Notes: generated from the sequence alone by a model not told the origin. A DNA stretch of 64,000 nt from Arthrobacter cupressi (GCF_900099975.1 NZ_FNEI01000003.1:280338-344337), one strand, 5' to 3'; positions 19,944 to 29,614 are shown, counted from the stretch's first letter. Made by a program: numbers and translations.

Positions 19944-20681
19944 ATGTTTTTTGGGCGCGGCAAGAAGTCCAAGGCCGTCCAGCCGGAGGCTGCGGAGCAG
20001 GACACGGTTGAGGCCGGAACGGCCGACGGCGGTGCCCCGGAAGGCGGAAAGGCGAAGGGTGATTTCCGGCTGGCCAAGGGGCCATGGGATGTCTCCGAAA
20101 TCGACAGCCAGGACGGTTACCTCGATCTCGGTGCCCTGCTGATCCAGCCGGTCGAGGGCCTCCAACTCCGTCTGGAAGTCGAAGAGGCAAGCCAGCGGGT
20201 GGTCGCCGTGACCATGGATCTGGAAGGATCCAGCCTGCAGCTGCAGGCCTTTGCCGCCCCGCGCTCCGAAGGGCTGTGGGACGAGATCCGCGAGCAGATC
20301 GGCGAGTCCGTGGCCAGCCAGGGCGGCGAGACCGAGGAGATCGCCGGTGCCTTCGGCCCCGAGCTCGTGGCGAAGCTGCCGAGCGAAACGGCGCAGGGCC
20401 TCCAAGGCTTCCGTGCCGCGCGGTTCATGGGCGTGGACGGACCGCGCTGGTTCCTACGGGGCGTCATCGGCGGCCCGGCAGCCCTGGAACGCGAAACTGC
20501 GGCCGGACTCGAGGAACTCTTCCGGCGCGTCGTCGTGGTCCGCGGCGACAACCCGATGCCACCGCGCGAACTGCTCCAGCTGCGCCTGCCCAAGGATGCC
20601 GCCGTCGCCGGGCAGGACGGCGCACCCGCGCCCGGCCTGGCGAAACCCGAGCGGGGCCCGGAGATCACCGAGATTGGTTGA
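19944..20681 (+). CDS. DUF3710-family protein
   Basis: A 245-residue soluble protein matching the actinobacterial DUF3710 family of unknown function. The first 40 residues are charged and low complexity; the conserved core begins near GPWDVSEIDSQDGYLDLGALL and includes RSEGLWDEIREQI and GVDGPRWFLRGVIGGPAA. Start ATG at 19944 follows AAGGAGAG. The stop overlaps the proposed start of the OB-fold protein, so the two are translationally coupled. The order DUF3710, OB-fold, DUF3159, ceoC, ceoB is conserved in actinobacteria as far as I recall. Confidence 0.86.
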   Translation: MFFGRGKKSKAVQPEAAEQDTVEAGTADGGAPEGGKAKGDFRLAKGPWDVSEIDSQDGYLDLGALLIQPVEGLQLRLEVEEASQRVVAVTMDLEGSSLQLQAFAAPRSEGLWDEIREQIGESVASQGGETEEIAGAFGPELVAKLPSETAQGLQGFRAARFMGVDGPRWFLRGVIGGPAALERETAAGLEELFRRVVVVRGDNPMPPRELLQLRLPKDAAVAGQDGAPAPGLAKPERGPEITEIG

Positions 20682-21015
20682 CGGACAGATCCGGGGCAGC
20701 CTCCCCGGGGAACCCCGCGAGATCAGCGACCTTCCGCTGCGGGGGCGCGTCAGCTGCACAGGCTTCATCGAGTCGGTGACTTACGTGCCTGCCAGTGAAA
20801 GGGCCCAGTTCGCCGCGATCGTGGTCGAAAACATCATCCACGGCGCGGCTGCGGCCTCGCCGCCGCACCTTCGGGTGGTCTGGCTCGGGCGGCGCAGGGT
20901 ACCCGGAGTGGAGCCGGGCGCGAAGCTCCATTTTGAAGGAATGGTCACCGTTCGCGAAGGAACACCCACCATGTTCAACCCCCGCTACGAAATCCTCACC
21001 CGGCAGGAGCGCTGA
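20674..21015 (+). CDS. OB-fold nucleic-acid-binding-like protein
   Basis: A protein of about 113 residues with an OB-fold of the tRNA-anticodon-binding type: LRGRVSCTGFIESVTYVP, then FAAIVVEN and LRVVWLGRRRVPGVEPG, KLHFEGMVTVREG and MFNPRYEIL. The proposed TTG at 20674 overlaps the DUF3710 stop and has GGAG about 10 nt upstream; no better start is visible, and the longer open frame belongs to DUF3710 DNA read out of frame. It probably binds nucleic acid, but no partner is known. Confidence 0.78.
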   Translation: MVDGQIRGSLPGEPREISDLPLRGRVSCTGFIESVTYVPASERAQFAAIVVENIIHGAAAASPPHLRVVWLGRRRVPGVEPGAKLHFEGMVTVREGTPTMFNPRYEILTRQER

Positions 21016-21779
21016 TGACCGCCAACGGAACAGACCCGGACAAGAGCGGTCCGGCCGATATCCGGCCGGCCCCGGAAACGGGCCCGGCAGAACAGCCCGC
21101 ACAGGAGGGCGAGCCGGGCATCGCCGCGCTGGCCGCAGGCTATGCGGAGAAAGCCGGCCTGCAGCGGAACAAGCACGGCCATGTGGACATCCTCAAGTCC
21201 GCCGGCGGCATCCAGGGCATCGCCGAGAGCATCCTTCCCGGGCTGGTCTTCCTGGTCGCATTCACCATCACCCGCGAACTGGCCTTGTCCTTGGTGGCCG
21301 CCCTCGCCGCGGCGGCCCTCTTCACCGTGGCCCGCCTGGTGCAGAGACGGCCGCTGACCCAGGCACTGGCCGGAATCGCCGGCGTCGCGATCTCCGCCTG
21401 GCTGGCCAACACCACAGGCAAGGCCGAAGACTTCTACGTCCTGGGCTTCTACACCAACGCCGCCTACATCGCCGGGCTGCTGCTTTCGATCGTGCTGAAG
21501 TGGCCGATCGCCGGGCTGCTGTTCGGCTTCGTACGCAACGAGGGCCTGGAGTGGCGCAAGGACCCCGAACGGCTGCGCGCCTACAACATCGCCACCTGGG
21601 TGGTCATCGGCGTGCTGGCGCTCAGGCTGGTGGTCCAGCTGCCGCTGTACCTGCAAGGGGAGGCGGGCCTGGCCGCCCTGGCCACGATGCGCCTGATCAT
21701 GGGCGCTCCGCTGTACATCCTCGGCCTCTGGGTGGCGTGGCTGCTGAGCCGGCCCGCGGGACGCGGACCGGCCAAATAG
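21015..21779 (+). CDS. DUF3159-family membrane protein
   Basis: A 254-residue integral membrane protein of the DUF3159 family. After a hydrophilic, Pro/Ala-rich N-terminus of about 60 residues there are about six transmembrane segments arranged as close pairs, with the conserved ILPGLVFLVAFTITRELALSLV and EDFYVLGFYTNAAY and RNEGLEWRKDPERL between them. Function is unknown. Start overlaps the stop of the OB-fold gene by one base. It is convergent with ceoC (28 nt gap). Confidence 0.85.
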   Translation: MTANGTDPDKSGPADIRPAPETGPAEQPAQEGEPGIAALAAGYAEKAGLQRNKHGHVDILKSAGGIQGIAESILPGLVFLVAFTITRELALSLVAALAAAALFTVARLVQRRPLTQALAGIAGVAISAWLANTTGKAEDFYVLGFYTNAAYIAGLLLSIVLKWPIAGLLFGFVRNEGLEWRKDPERLRAYNIATWVVIGVLALRLVVQLPLYLQGEAGLAALATMRLIMGAPLYILGLWVAWLLSRPAGRGPAK

Positions 21780-21807
21780 CCGGATCCGGCCCAGGCGCCG
21801 AACCGGT

Positions 21808-22533
21808 TCAGCCGTCGAAGCCGTCGTCGTCCGCCTGCTCCGGGCGTTCCTCTTCGGCCGCCTGACCGCCGTGCACGGAGGGTGACAACAGGGCACGCAG
21901 CCCGTCTTCGGCGGCGATCGTGGTCACGAAGAACAGTTCGTCACCGCCGTCGAGCACGTCGTCCCGGCTGGGGGTAATGGGTGCATGGTCGCGCAGGATG
22001 GCCACGAGCGTGGAATCCTCCGGCCAGTCGATGCCCCCCACCGTGCTGCCGATGATGTGCGAATCATGGGGGACCGTGAACTCGACCAGCGAGGACACCC
22101 CGGTCTGCAGGGTCAGCAGGCGCACGAGGTCGCCGATCTCCACCGCCTCTTCCACGAGGGCCGTCATCAGCTGCGGCGTGTTAACCGCGACGTCGACTCC
22201 CCACGAATCGTTGAACATCCAGTCGTTCTTCGGGTTGTTCACCCGGCCCACCGTGCGGCCGACCCCGAATTCGGTCTTTGCCAGCAGGGACACGACCAGG
22301 TTGACCTTGTCGTCGCCGCTCGCGGACACGACGACGTCGGCCTCCTCCAGTTTCGCTTCCTGCAGGGTGCTCAGTTCGCAGGCGTCGCCCACGAGCCACC
22401 GGGCACCGCGCAGCCCGCTGCGGCCGATGACTTCGGGCTTGAGGTCGATCAGCAGGATCTCGTGCTTGTGGGCCAGCAGTTCCCGGGCGATCGAGGAGCC
22501 CACGCTGCCTGCGCCGACGATGACGACTTTCAC
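21808..22533 (-). CDS. ceoC: TrkA-family potassium uptake regulator, second of the pair
   Basis: A 241-residue cytosolic regulator with an RCK layout: Rossmann motif VVIVGAGSVGSSIAREL at residues 3-19, an NAD-binding domain to about 130, and a TrkA-C domain (about 140-220). The acidic C-tail EEERPEQADDDGFDG is disordered. RCK proteins gate potassium transporters in response to nucleotides. The start ATG overlaps the ceoB stop in ATGA. The Ceo names follow mycobacterial usage. The natural partner may be the divergent KimA-like permease or a Trk/Ktr channel elsewhere. Confidence 0.9.
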   Translation of the reverse strand: MKVVIVGAGSVGSSIARELLAHKHEILLIDLKPEVIGRSGLRGARWLVGDACELSTLQEAKLEEADVVVSASGDDKVNLVVSLLAKTEFGVGRTVGRVNNPKNDWMFNDSWGVDVAVNTPQLMTALVEEAVEIGDLVRLLTLQTGVSSLVEFTVPHDSHIIGSTVGGIDWPEDSTLVAILRDHAPITPSRDDVLDGGDELFFVTTIAAEDGLRALLSPSVHGGQAAEEERPEQADDDGFDG

Positions 22534-23204
22534 TCGGACTCCTTCGCGGGAACGCCGGCCAAGGCGCGCTGCACTTCGTCACTGCGGTCGATTTCCAGCA
22601 TCACGTGCACGGTGTCACCTTCCTGGTAGGAGGTGCCGGGGCCGGGCAGGATGCCTTCGCCGAAGCGGGTCAGGAAGGCCACCCGGGTTCCGGATGCCGC
22701 TTCGATCGCGCTGAGCGGGTGGCCGATCCACTTCTCGTTCAGGTCCACTTCGGCCAGGACCAGGCGGCCCGAGGGCTCGCGGTAGTCGCCGGCGAGGTGC
22801 TGTTCGGGCAGGATGCGGCGCAGCACCTGGTCGGCGCTCCAGCGCACGGCGGCCACGGTGGGAATGCCCAGGCGCTGGTAGATCTCGGCCCGTCCGGGAT
22901 CGTAGATGCGGGCCACAACGTGGGCCACGTGGAAGGTTTCGCGGGCCACCCGGGTGGCGAGGATGTTCGAATTGTCGCCGCTGGAGACGGCGGCGAAAGC
23001 GTAAGCCTCATCGCATCCGGCCTGCTTCAGGGTGTCCCGGTCGAAGCCCACGCCGGTGACCTTCCGGCCGGTGAATCCGCTGCGGAGGCGGCGGAAGGCC
23101 CGGTCGTCCTGGTCGATGATGGCCACCGAGTGGCCCGAATCCTCAAGGGTGTGTGCCAGCGTGGCGCCGACCCTCCCACAACCCATGATCACGAAGTGAG
23201 CCAC
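22530..23204 (-). CDS. ceoB: TrkA-family potassium uptake regulator, first of the pair
   Basis: A 224-residue RCK protein with HFVIMGCGRVGATLAHTLE as the nucleotide-binding loop (residues 3-21), IIDQDDRAFRRL at the ribose-binding strand, and a C-terminal TrkA-C domain ending with GDTVHVMLEIDRSDEV. The chosen GTG at 23204 has GGAGAG upstream and matches the usual start (VAHFVIMG); the longer open frame runs into the divergent promoter region. A minus-35/minus-10 pair ATGGCA and TAGAGT with 17-nt spacing lies upstream. It is co-transcribed with ceoC. Confidence 0.9.
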   Translation of the reverse strand: MAHFVIMGCGRVGATLAHTLEDSGHSVAIIDQDDRAFRRLRSGFTGRKVTGVGFDRDTLKQAGCDEAYAFAAVSSGDNSNILATRVARETFHVAHVVARIYDPGRAEIYQRLGIPTVAAVRWSADQVLRRILPEQHLAGDYREPSGRLVLAEVDLNEKWIGHPLSAIEAASGTRVAFLTRFGEGILPGPGTSYQEGDTVHVMLEIDRSDEVQRALAGVPAKESE

Positions 23205-23241
23205 CGTCTCTCCTTCAAACTTGTGCTTCTCGCTGCGTAAG

Positions 23242-23270
23242 ACTCTACCGGGGCGGATGTGGTGTGCCAT
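23242..23270 (-). promoter_or_regulatory. Candidate promoter for ceoB-ceoC
   Basis: On the minus strand ATGGCA (23270-23265) and TAGAGT (23247-23242) are separated by 17 nt. The minus-35 hexamer overlaps, on the other strand, the minus-35 of the KimA-like gene, so only one of the two promoters may be occupied at a time. Confidence 0.5.
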
Positions 23271-23297
23271 GACATCCCCTGTGATTGCGAGTAACGT
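23269..23297 (+). promoter_or_regulatory. Candidate promoter for the KimA-like gene
   Basis: ATGACA (23269-23274) and TAACGT (23292-23297) are separated by 17 nt, and the GTG start at 23304 lies only 6 nt beyond the minus-10. Transcription would begin at or next to the start codon, leaving no room for a riboswitch. Confidence 0.55.
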
Positions 23298-23303
23298 GGC
23301 CGG

Positions 23304-25280
23304 GTGCTGACTATTTTCAACGCGGTGAAACGGGTTCTGGTGGGGCGGCCCTTCCGGAACGACCGCTTGTCCCACACCCTGCTGCCGAAGCGCATCGCAC
23401 TGCCGATCTTCGCCTCCGACGCCCTGTCTTCCGTGGCCTACGCGCCGGACGAAATCCTCCTCACCCTGGCCCTGGCCGGTGTGAGTGCCGTGTCCTTCTC
23501 ACCGCTCGTGGGCCTGGCCGTCATGGTGGTGTTGCTCACAGTCGTGGCCTCGTACCGGCAGAACGTCCACGCCTATCCTTCCGGCGGCGGCGATTACGAG
23601 ATCGCCAACGTCAACCTCGGCAAGTACGCCGGCCTCACGGTCGCGTCGGCCCTGCTGGTGGATTATGTCCTCACCGTCGCGGTGTCGATGTCCTCGGCGG
23701 CCACCTACCTGACCACGGCGGTGCCGTCCCTGCACGGCCAGCAGGCCCTGATCGCGACCATCGGCGTCGTCATCCTGGCGCTGGTCAACCTGCGCGGCAT
23801 CAAAGAAGCCGGCACGGTCTTCGCGGTCCCCACCTACATCTTCATGTTCTCCATCCTCGGCATGACCGCTGTCGGCATCTTCCAGGCGGTCACGGGCCAG
23901 TTGGGGCAGGCGCCCTCGGCCGCGTTCACCATCGTTCCGGAAGAAGGTTTCGACGAAGGCCTCGTGGGCCTGGCCGGGGCCTTCCTGCTGCTGCGCGCGT
24001 TCTCCTCGGGCGCTGCGGCCCTCACCGGTGTGGAGGCCATCAGCAACGGCGTGCCCAATTTCAAGAAGCCCAAGAGCAAGAACGCCGCCACCACCTTGCT
24101 GATGCTCGGCGTCATCGCCTCCGCCATGCTCGCCGGCATCATCTACCTGGCCAACGCCACCAAGGTGCACATCGTGCTGGACCCGGCCACCGAGTTCCTG
24201 CTGAACGGCCAGCCCCTGCCGGAGGACTATATCCAGAACCCGGCGATCAGCCAGATCGCCCAGACCATCTTCGGCGCCGGGTCCATCCCCTTCTACATCG
24301 TGGTGGCCGCCACCGGCATCATCCTCGTGTTCGCCTCCAACACCGCGTTCAACGGCTTCCCCGTGCTCGGCTCCATCCTCGCCCAGGACGGCTACCTTCC
24401 CCGCCAGCTCCGCACCCGGGGAGACCGCCTGGCCTACAGCAACGGTGTGCTCGCCCTCGCCGCCGGTGCGCTGGTGCTCATCCTGTCCTTCAACGCCGAC
24501 GTCACCCGCCTGATCCAGCTCTACATCGTGGGCGTGTTCATCTCCTTCACGGCCAGCCAGCTCGGGATGATCCGGCACTGGGGCCGTGAGCTGAAACTGG
24601 CCCGCGACAAAGCCGTGCGGCGCCGGGTCCTCAAGTCCCGCACCATCAACATGGTGGGTTTCGGCATGACGGCGCTGGTGCTGACGATCGTGCTCATCAC
24701 CAAGTTCGAACAGGGCGCCTGGCTGGCCCTGCTGGCCATGTTCGTGCTGTTCCTGATCATGTGGAGCATCCGCGCCCACTACGACAACGTGGCCAAGGAA
24801 CTGGCCGTGGACGAGGACTCCTCGCCGCGTGCCCTGCCCACCCGGGTGCACGCGATCCTGCTGGTCTCGCACGTCCGCAAGCCGGTGCTTCGGGCCTTGG
24901 CCTACGCCCGGGCTTCCCGCCCGTCCCGGCTCGACGCGATCATCGTGGACATCGACTCGGAGGAGACCGCGCACACGGTCGCGGACTGGGAAAAGCTGGA
25001 TATCCCGGTGCCCTTGACCGTGCTCGCCAGCCCGTACCGCGAAACCGTGACGCCCATCATGTCCTATGTGAAGAACATGCGCCGCGATTCGCCCCGGGAC
25101 CTGATCGTGGTCTACATTCCCGAATACGTGGTCGGCAAATGGTGGGAACAGCTGGTGCACAACCAGACGGCGCTGCGCATCAAGGCGCGGCTGCACTTCG
25201 AACCCGGCGTCATGGTGGCCAGTGTGCCGTGGCAGCTCAAATCCTCCGAAGAAGCAAAGGCACTGCAGGACACCCTATGA
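23304..25280 (+). CDS. APC-superfamily permease, KimA-like potassium importer candidate
   Basis: A 658-residue membrane protein with about 12 transmembrane segments (to about residue 490) and a cytosolic C-terminal domain of about 150 residues. Its landmarks, FASDALSSVAYAPDEILL, SYRQNVHAYPSGGGDYE, LLVDYVLTVAVSMSSA, FSSGAAALTGVEAISNGVPNFK and GDRLAYSNG, correspond closely to what I recall of Bacillus KimA, a high-affinity K+ importer controlled by c-di-AMP at its C-terminal domain. NCBI-style annotation would call it an amino acid permease. Divergent adjacency to the ceoB-ceoC regulators supports a potassium role. Start is a GTG with a minus-10 six bases upstream. The stop overlaps the next gene by ATGA. 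Confidence 0.85.
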   Translation: MLTIFNAVKRVLVGRPFRNDRLSHTLLPKRIALPIFASDALSSVAYAPDEILLTLALAGVSAVSFSPLVGLAVMVVLLTVVASYRQNVHAYPSGGGDYEIANVNLGKYAGLTVASALLVDYVLTVAVSMSSAATYLTTAVPSLHGQQALIATIGVVILALVNLRGIKEAGTVFAVPTYIFMFSILGMTAVGIFQAVTGQLGQAPSAAFTIVPEEGFDEGLVGLAGAFLLLRAFSSGAAALTGVEAISNGVPNFKKPKSKNAATTLLMLGVIASAMLAGIIYLANATKVHIVLDPATEFLLNGQPLPEDYIQNPAISQIAQTIFGAGSIPFYIVVAATGIILVFASNTAFNGFPVLGSILAQDGYLPRQLRTRGDRLAYSNGVLALAAGALVLILSFNADVTRLIQLYIVGVFISFTASQLGMIRHWGRELKLARDKAVRRRVLKSRTINMVGFGMTALVLTIVLITKFEQGAWLALLAMFVLFLIMWSIRAHYDNVAKELAVDEDSSPRALPTRVHAILLVSHVRKPVLRALAYARASRPSRLDAIIVDIDSEETAHTVADWEKLDIPVPLTVLASPYRETVTPIMSYVKNMRRDSPRDLIVVYIPEYVVGKWWEQLVHNQTALRIKARLHFEPGVMVASVPWQLKSSEEAKALQDTL

Positions 25281-26656
25281 CGCAACACCAGCTTTCCCGT
25301 CCCGGCCGCCACAGTGACGCGGCCCCGCGCGAACTGGTGCTCGACGTCGGGCCTGTCGCCCATGGCGGGCATTTCGTCGCCCGCCACGAAGGCCGGGTGG
25401 TTTTCGTCCGGCACAGCATCCCGGGGGAGAAGGTCCGGGCCCGCCTCACCGACGCGGACGACGGATCGAAGTTCTGGCGCGCCGACGTCGTCGAGGTCCT
25501 GGAAGCCTCGGACGACCGGCGGCGGCATTTCTGGCCGCTGGCGGATTCGGCCGCCGCATGGCGCAAGGGCGGTCCGCCGGTGGGCGGCGCCGAGTTCGGG
25601 CACATCCGACTCGAACGGCAGCGGCAGCTGAAATCCGAGGTCCTCGCCGAGCAGCTGAAGCGGCTCGCCGGGCTGGACCTCCGGGTGGACGTGGAGGCCG
25701 TGGGCCAGCGCCCCGGCAGCGGCGAAGAGCACGACGGCGGCGGACTGGCCTGGCGCACCCGTGCCGGTTTTGCCGTGACCCCGGACGGCCGGCTCGGGAT
25801 GCACGCGCACCGCTCCGACGTCGTGGTGCCGGTGCGTGAGATGCCGCTCGCCGTGCCGGGAATCAACGAGCTGAAACTCTGGGAGCTCGACCTGCGCGGC
25901 ATCGCCCGCGTCGAAGTCGCCGCCCCGGCCAACGGCTCGCGGCCCCTGGTGCTGCTCGCCCCCGAGGACGACGCCGACCCGAAGCGGCTGGGCAGGATCC
26001 TGGCCCGGCTGCCGCACGATGTTTCAGTTGCCCGCTTCGACCCGGCCAAGGGCCAGGTACTTCAGCTGCGCGGCCGCACCTGGGTGCAGGAATCCGCCGC
26101 CGGGCACGAATACCGGGTCACCGGCGAGGGATTCTGGCAGATCCACAAGGACGCCCCGGAAACCCTGGTGGGCGCCGTCCGCACGTTCCTGCACGACGGC
26201 GGCTACCTCCTTCCGGGCTCGGCCGTCGCCGATCTTTACGCCGGAGCCGGCCTGTTCACCGCCCCGCTGGCGGACGCCGTCGGGATCACCGGTTCCGTGC
26301 TGTCCGTGGAAGGCTCTCCGGGCACCAGCCGGGACGCGCGCAAGAACCTGCACGGCGAAGGACACGTCGAGATCGTGCAGGGCCGGGTCGAACGCGTGCT
26401 GCGGAACCGTCCGCGGCGTTTCGACTCCCTCCTCATCGACCCGCCCCGGGCCGGTGCCGGGAAGGCCGTAGTGCGCCAGCTCATGGACTCCGGACCGCGC
26501 GCCATCGCCTACGTGTCCTGCGACCCGGCGTCGTTCGCCCGGGACCTGGGCTACTTCCATGCGGGCGGCTGGAAACTGGAGGGACTGCGGGCCTTCGACC
26601 TGTACCCGCACACCCACCACCTCGAAACCGTGGCATTGCTGGTGCCCGACGCCTAG
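25277..26656 (+). CDS. TrmA/RumA-type SAM-dependent RNA (uracil-5-)methyltransferase
   Basis: A 459-residue protein with an N-terminal TRAM/OB domain (about 17-75), and a C-terminal methyltransferase domain: SAM loop VADLYAGAGLFTAPLA near residue 318, DPPRAG near 388, and the catalytic Cys in YVSCDPASFARDL near 413. These enzymes put a methyl group on C5 of uracil in tRNA or 23S rRNA. The four-cysteine iron-sulfur cluster of RlmD is not evident, so which RNA is modified cannot be said. The ATG overlaps the stop of the KimA-like gene, so they are co-translated, which is an odd pairing of functions. Confidence 0.9.
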   Translation: MTQHQLSRPGRHSDAAPRELVLDVGPVAHGGHFVARHEGRVVFVRHSIPGEKVRARLTDADDGSKFWRADVVEVLEASDDRRRHFWPLADSAAAWRKGGPPVGGAEFGHIRLERQRQLKSEVLAEQLKRLAGLDLRVDVEAVGQRPGSGEEHDGGGLAWRTRAGFAVTPDGRLGMHAHRSDVVVPVREMPLAVPGINELKLWELDLRGIARVEVAAPANGSRPLVLLAPEDDADPKRLGRILARLPHDVSVARFDPAKGQVLQLRGRTWVQESAAGHEYRVTGEGFWQIHKDAPETLVGAVRTFLHDGGYLLPGSAVADLYAGAGLFTAPLADAVGITGSVLSVEGSPGTSRDARKNLHGEGHVEIVQGRVERVLRNRPRRFDSLLIDPPRAGAGKAVVRQLMDSGPRAIAYVSCDPASFARDLGYFHAGGWKLEGLRAFDLYPHTHHLETVALLVPDA

Positions 26657-26732
26657 CCGACATTACGATGGGGCCATAGTCGTCCCATGTCGCGTCCCTG
26701 GCCATGGCAGGCCACGATGTCCGGCGCTCGAA

Positions 26733-26746
26733 TTAGGTTTACCTAA
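26733..26746. promoter_or_regulatory. DtxR/IdeR-like iron-box palindrome upstream of aconitase
   Basis: The 14-bp sequence TTAGGTTTACCTAA has perfect TTAGGT/ACCTAA arms. With following bases it matches about 14 of 19 positions of the DtxR/IdeR consensus as I recall it, and exactly the TTAGG-N4-CCTAA core of one dimer site. It lies 57 nt before the acn start, in the right place to control its promoter. Confidence 0.5.
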
Positions 26747-26803
26747 CTAGATAGCGCTGACCCGCGCGACAAAGATGAAAGCTGTTGCGAGAGGAGTCCT
26801 GCC

Positions 26804-29614
26804 ATGAGCACTGTGGACAGCTTCGGTTCCAAAGGCGTACTGAATGTAGCCGGCACCGATTATGAAATTTTCCGGTTGAACTCCGTAGAGGGCGCAGACA
26901 GCCTTCCGTTCAGCCTCAAGGTATTGCTTGAAAACCTCCTGCGGACCGAGGATGGCGCCAATATTACGGCCGACCACGTCCGCGCCCTGGCCGGCTGGGA
27001 TCCGAATGCGGAGCCCGACACCGAGATCCAGTTCACCCCCGCCCGCGTCATCATGCAGGACTTCACCGGCGTCCCCTGTGTCGTGGACCTGGCCACCATG
27101 CGTGAAGCCGTCAAGGACCTCGGCGGCGACCCCAAGCGCGTCAACCCGCTGGCCCCGGCCGAAATGGTCATCGACCACTCCGTCCAGATCGACGTGTTCG
27201 GCAACGCCGGCGCCCTCGAGCGCAACATGGAAATCGAATACCAGCGCAACGGTGAGCGCTACCAGTTCCTGCGTTGGGGCCAGACCGCATTCGACGACTT
27301 CAAGGTCGTCCCCCCGGGAACCGGCATCGTGCACCAGGTCAACATCGAGTACCTGGCCCGCACCATCATGACCCGCGAAGTGGACGGCGTCCTGCGCGCC
27401 TACCCCGACACCTGCGTCGGTACCGACTCGCACACCACCATGGTCAACGGCCTGGGCGTGCTGGGCTGGGGCGTCGGCGGCATCGAAGCCGAAGCCGCCA
27501 TGCTCGGCCAGCCGGTCTCCATGCTCATCCCGCGCGTCGTGGGCTTCAAGCTCAATGGCAGCATCCCGGCCGGCGCCACCGCCACCGACGTCGTCCTGAC
27601 CATCACCGAAATGCTGCGCAAGCACGGCGTGGTGGGCAAGTTCGTCGAGTTCTACGGCGAAGGCGTTGCCGCCGTGCCGCTGGCCAACCGCGCCACCATC
27701 GGCAACATGAGCCCGGAATTCGGTTCCACGGCCGCCATGTTCCCGATCGACGACGTCACCCTGGACTACCTGCGCCTCACCGGCCGCTCCGAGGAAAACG
27801 TCGCCCTGGTGGAGGCGTACACCAAGGAACAGGGCCTCTGGCACGATCCTTCCCGCGAACTGCGCTTCTCCGAATACCTCGAGCTGGACCTGTCCACCGT
27901 GGTCCCGTCCATCTCCGGCCCGAAGCGTCCCCAGGACCGCATCGAGCTCTCGGACGCCAAGGAGCAGTTCCGCAAGGACATCCACAACTACGTCAACATT
28001 GCCGACGGCAGCGTGGACGAGTCCCTGGCCGAGTCCTTCCCGGCCTCGGACGCCCCGTCCTTCACGCACGCTGACGCCCACACCACGGAAACCGCCCGTG
28101 TGGAGTCCGCCGCCAACGGTTCCCACGGCCGCCCGTCCTCGCCGGTGCACGTCAAGACCGCCGACGGCCGCGAGTTCGAACTGGACCACGGTGCCGTGTC
28201 GATCGCCTCGATCACTTCCTGCACCAACACCTCCAACCCTTCGGTCATGCTTGCCGCAGCCCTGCTGGCCCGCAACGCCGTGAACAAGGGCCTGGCCGCC
28301 AAGCCGTGGGTCAAGACCTCCGTCGCCCCGGGCTCGAAGGTCGTCACCGACTACTACGAGAAGTCCGGCCTCACCCCGTACCTGGAGAAGCTCGGCTTCT
28401 ACATCGTGGGCTACGGCTGCGCCACCTGCATCGGCAACTCCGGCCCGCTGGAGCCGGAAATCTCCGAGGCCATCCAGGCCAACGACCTCTCCGTCACGGC
28501 CGTCCTCTCGGGCAACCGCAACTTCGAAGGCCGCATCAACCCGGACGTCAAGATGAACTACCTGGCCTCCCCGCCGCTGGTCATCGCCTACGCCCTGGCC
28601 GGTACCATGGACTTCGACTTCGAGACCGACGCCCTGGGCACCGACTCCGAAGGCAACGAGGTCTTCCTGAAGGACATCTGGCCGAACCCCACCGAGGTCC
28701 AGGAGGTCATCGACTCCTCGATCGACGAGGGCATGTTCGCCAAGGGCTATGAAGGCGTCTTCGACGGCGACGAGCGCTGGAAGGCACTCGACACCCCCGC
28801 CGGTGACACCTTCGCCTGGGCCGAGGACTCCACCTACGTCCGCAAGCCCCCGTACTTCGAAGGCATGAAGGCCCAGCCGGACCCCGTCCAGGACATCCAG
28901 GGCGCACGCGTGCTGCTGAAGCTGGGCGATTCCGTCACCACCGACCACATCTCCCCGGCCGGCTCCTTCAAGTCGGACACCCCCGCCGGCCAGTACCTGC
29001 TGGCCAACGGCGTGGAGCGCAAGGACTTCAACTCCTACGGTTCCCGCCGTGGCAACCACGAAGTCATGATTCGCGGCACCTTCGCGAACATCCGCATCAA
29101 GAACCAGCTGCTCGACGGCGTCGAGGGCGGGTTCACGAAGGACTTCACCCAGGAAGGCGCCCCGCAGGCCTACGTCTACGACGCCGCCCAGAACTACCAG
29201 GCAGCCGGCACCCCGCTGGTGGTCCTGGCAGGCAAGGAATACGGCTCCGGCTCCTCCCGTGACTGGGCTGCCAAGGGTACCGCGCTCCTGGGCGTCAAGG
29301 CCGTCATCGCCGAAAGCTACGAGCGCATCCACCGCTCCAACCTGATCGGCATGGGCGTCCTGCCGCTGCAGTTCCCGGCCGGCGAATCCGCCGGAACCCT
29401 GGGCCTGAGCGGCAACGAAACCTTCTCCGTGGCGGGCGTCACTGAGCTGAACAACGGCACCACGCCCAAGACGCTCAAGGTGACCGCCACGGCCGAGGAC
29501 GGCAGCTCCAAGTCCTTCGACGCCGTGCTGCGCATCGACACCCCCGGTGAAGCGGACTACTACCGCAACGGCGGCATCCTGCAGTACGTGCTGCGGCAGA
29601 TCTCGGCGAACTAG
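26804..29614 (+). CDS. acnA: Aconitate hydratase
   Basis: A 936-residue aconitase of the AcnA/IRP type that interconverts citrate and isocitrate in the TCA cycle. Cluster ligands are visible: [14 protein letters not shown] (first Cys near residue 474) and [11 protein letters not shown] (two Cys near 541-544). The substrate-binding [10 protein letters not shown] lies near residue 824. An insert of about 40 residues before the first ligand (near 405-450) is rich in Ser, Ala and Thr, as in other actinobacterial aconitases. Start is ATG at 26804 after GAGAGGAG. No TetR regulator (AcnR) lies next to it, unlike corynebacteria, but an iron-box-like palindrome lies upstream. A long stem terminator follows. 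Confidence 0.97.
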   Translation: MSTVDSFGSKGVLNVAGTDYEIFRLNSVEGADSLPFSLKVLLENLLRTEDGANITADHVRALAGWDPNAEPDTEIQFTPARVIMQDFTGVPCVVDLATMREAVKDLGGDPKRVNPLAPAEMVIDHSVQIDVFGNAGALERNMEIEYQRNGERYQFLRWGQTAFDDFKVVPPGTGIVHQVNIEYLARTIMTREVDGVLRAYPDTCVGTDSHTTMVNGLGVLGWGVGGIEAEAAMLGQPVSMLIPRVVGFKLNGSIPAGATATDVVLTITEMLRKHGVVGKFVEFYGEGVAAVPLANRATIGNMSPEFGSTAAMFPIDDVTLDYLRLTGRSEENVALVEAYTKEQGLWHDPSRELRFSEYLELDLSTVVPSISGPKRPQDRIELSDAKEQFRKDIHNYVNIADGSVDESLAESFPASDAPSFTHADAHTTETARVESAANGSHGRPSSPVHVKTADGREFELDHGAVSIASITSCTNTSNPSVMLAAALLARNAVNKGLAAKPWVKTSVAPGSKVVTDYYEKSGLTPYLEKLGFYIVGYGCATCIGNSGPLEPEISEAIQANDLSVTAVLSGNRNFEGRINPDVKMNYLASPPLVIAYALAGTMDFDFETDALGTDSEGNEVFLKDIWPNPTEVQEVIDSSIDEGMFAKGYEGVFDGDERWKALDTPAGDTFAWAEDSTYVRKPPYFEGMKAQPDPVQDIQGARVLLKLGDSVTTDHISPAGSFKSDTPAGQYLLANGVERKDFNSYGSRRGNHEVMIRGTFANIRIKNQLLDGVEGGFTKDFTQEGAPQAYVYDAAQNYQAAGTPLVVLAGKEYGSGSSRDWAAKGTALLGVKAVIAESYERIHRSNLIGMGVLPLQFPAGESAGTLGLSGNETFSVAGVTELNNGTTPKTLKVTATAEDGSSKSFDAVLRIDTPGEADYYRNGGILQYVLRQISAN

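Noticed and set aside
23205..23303. c-di-AMP (ydaO-type) riboswitch before the KimA-like gene
   Set aside because: Only 99 nt lie between the divergent starts, and the likely promoter is 6 nt before the start codon, leaving no leader.
23499..25196. Minus-strand open frame of 565 codons opposite the KimA-like permease
   Set aside because: Shadow of a membrane protein gene; the translated product is Gly/His/Asp repeats without a fold.
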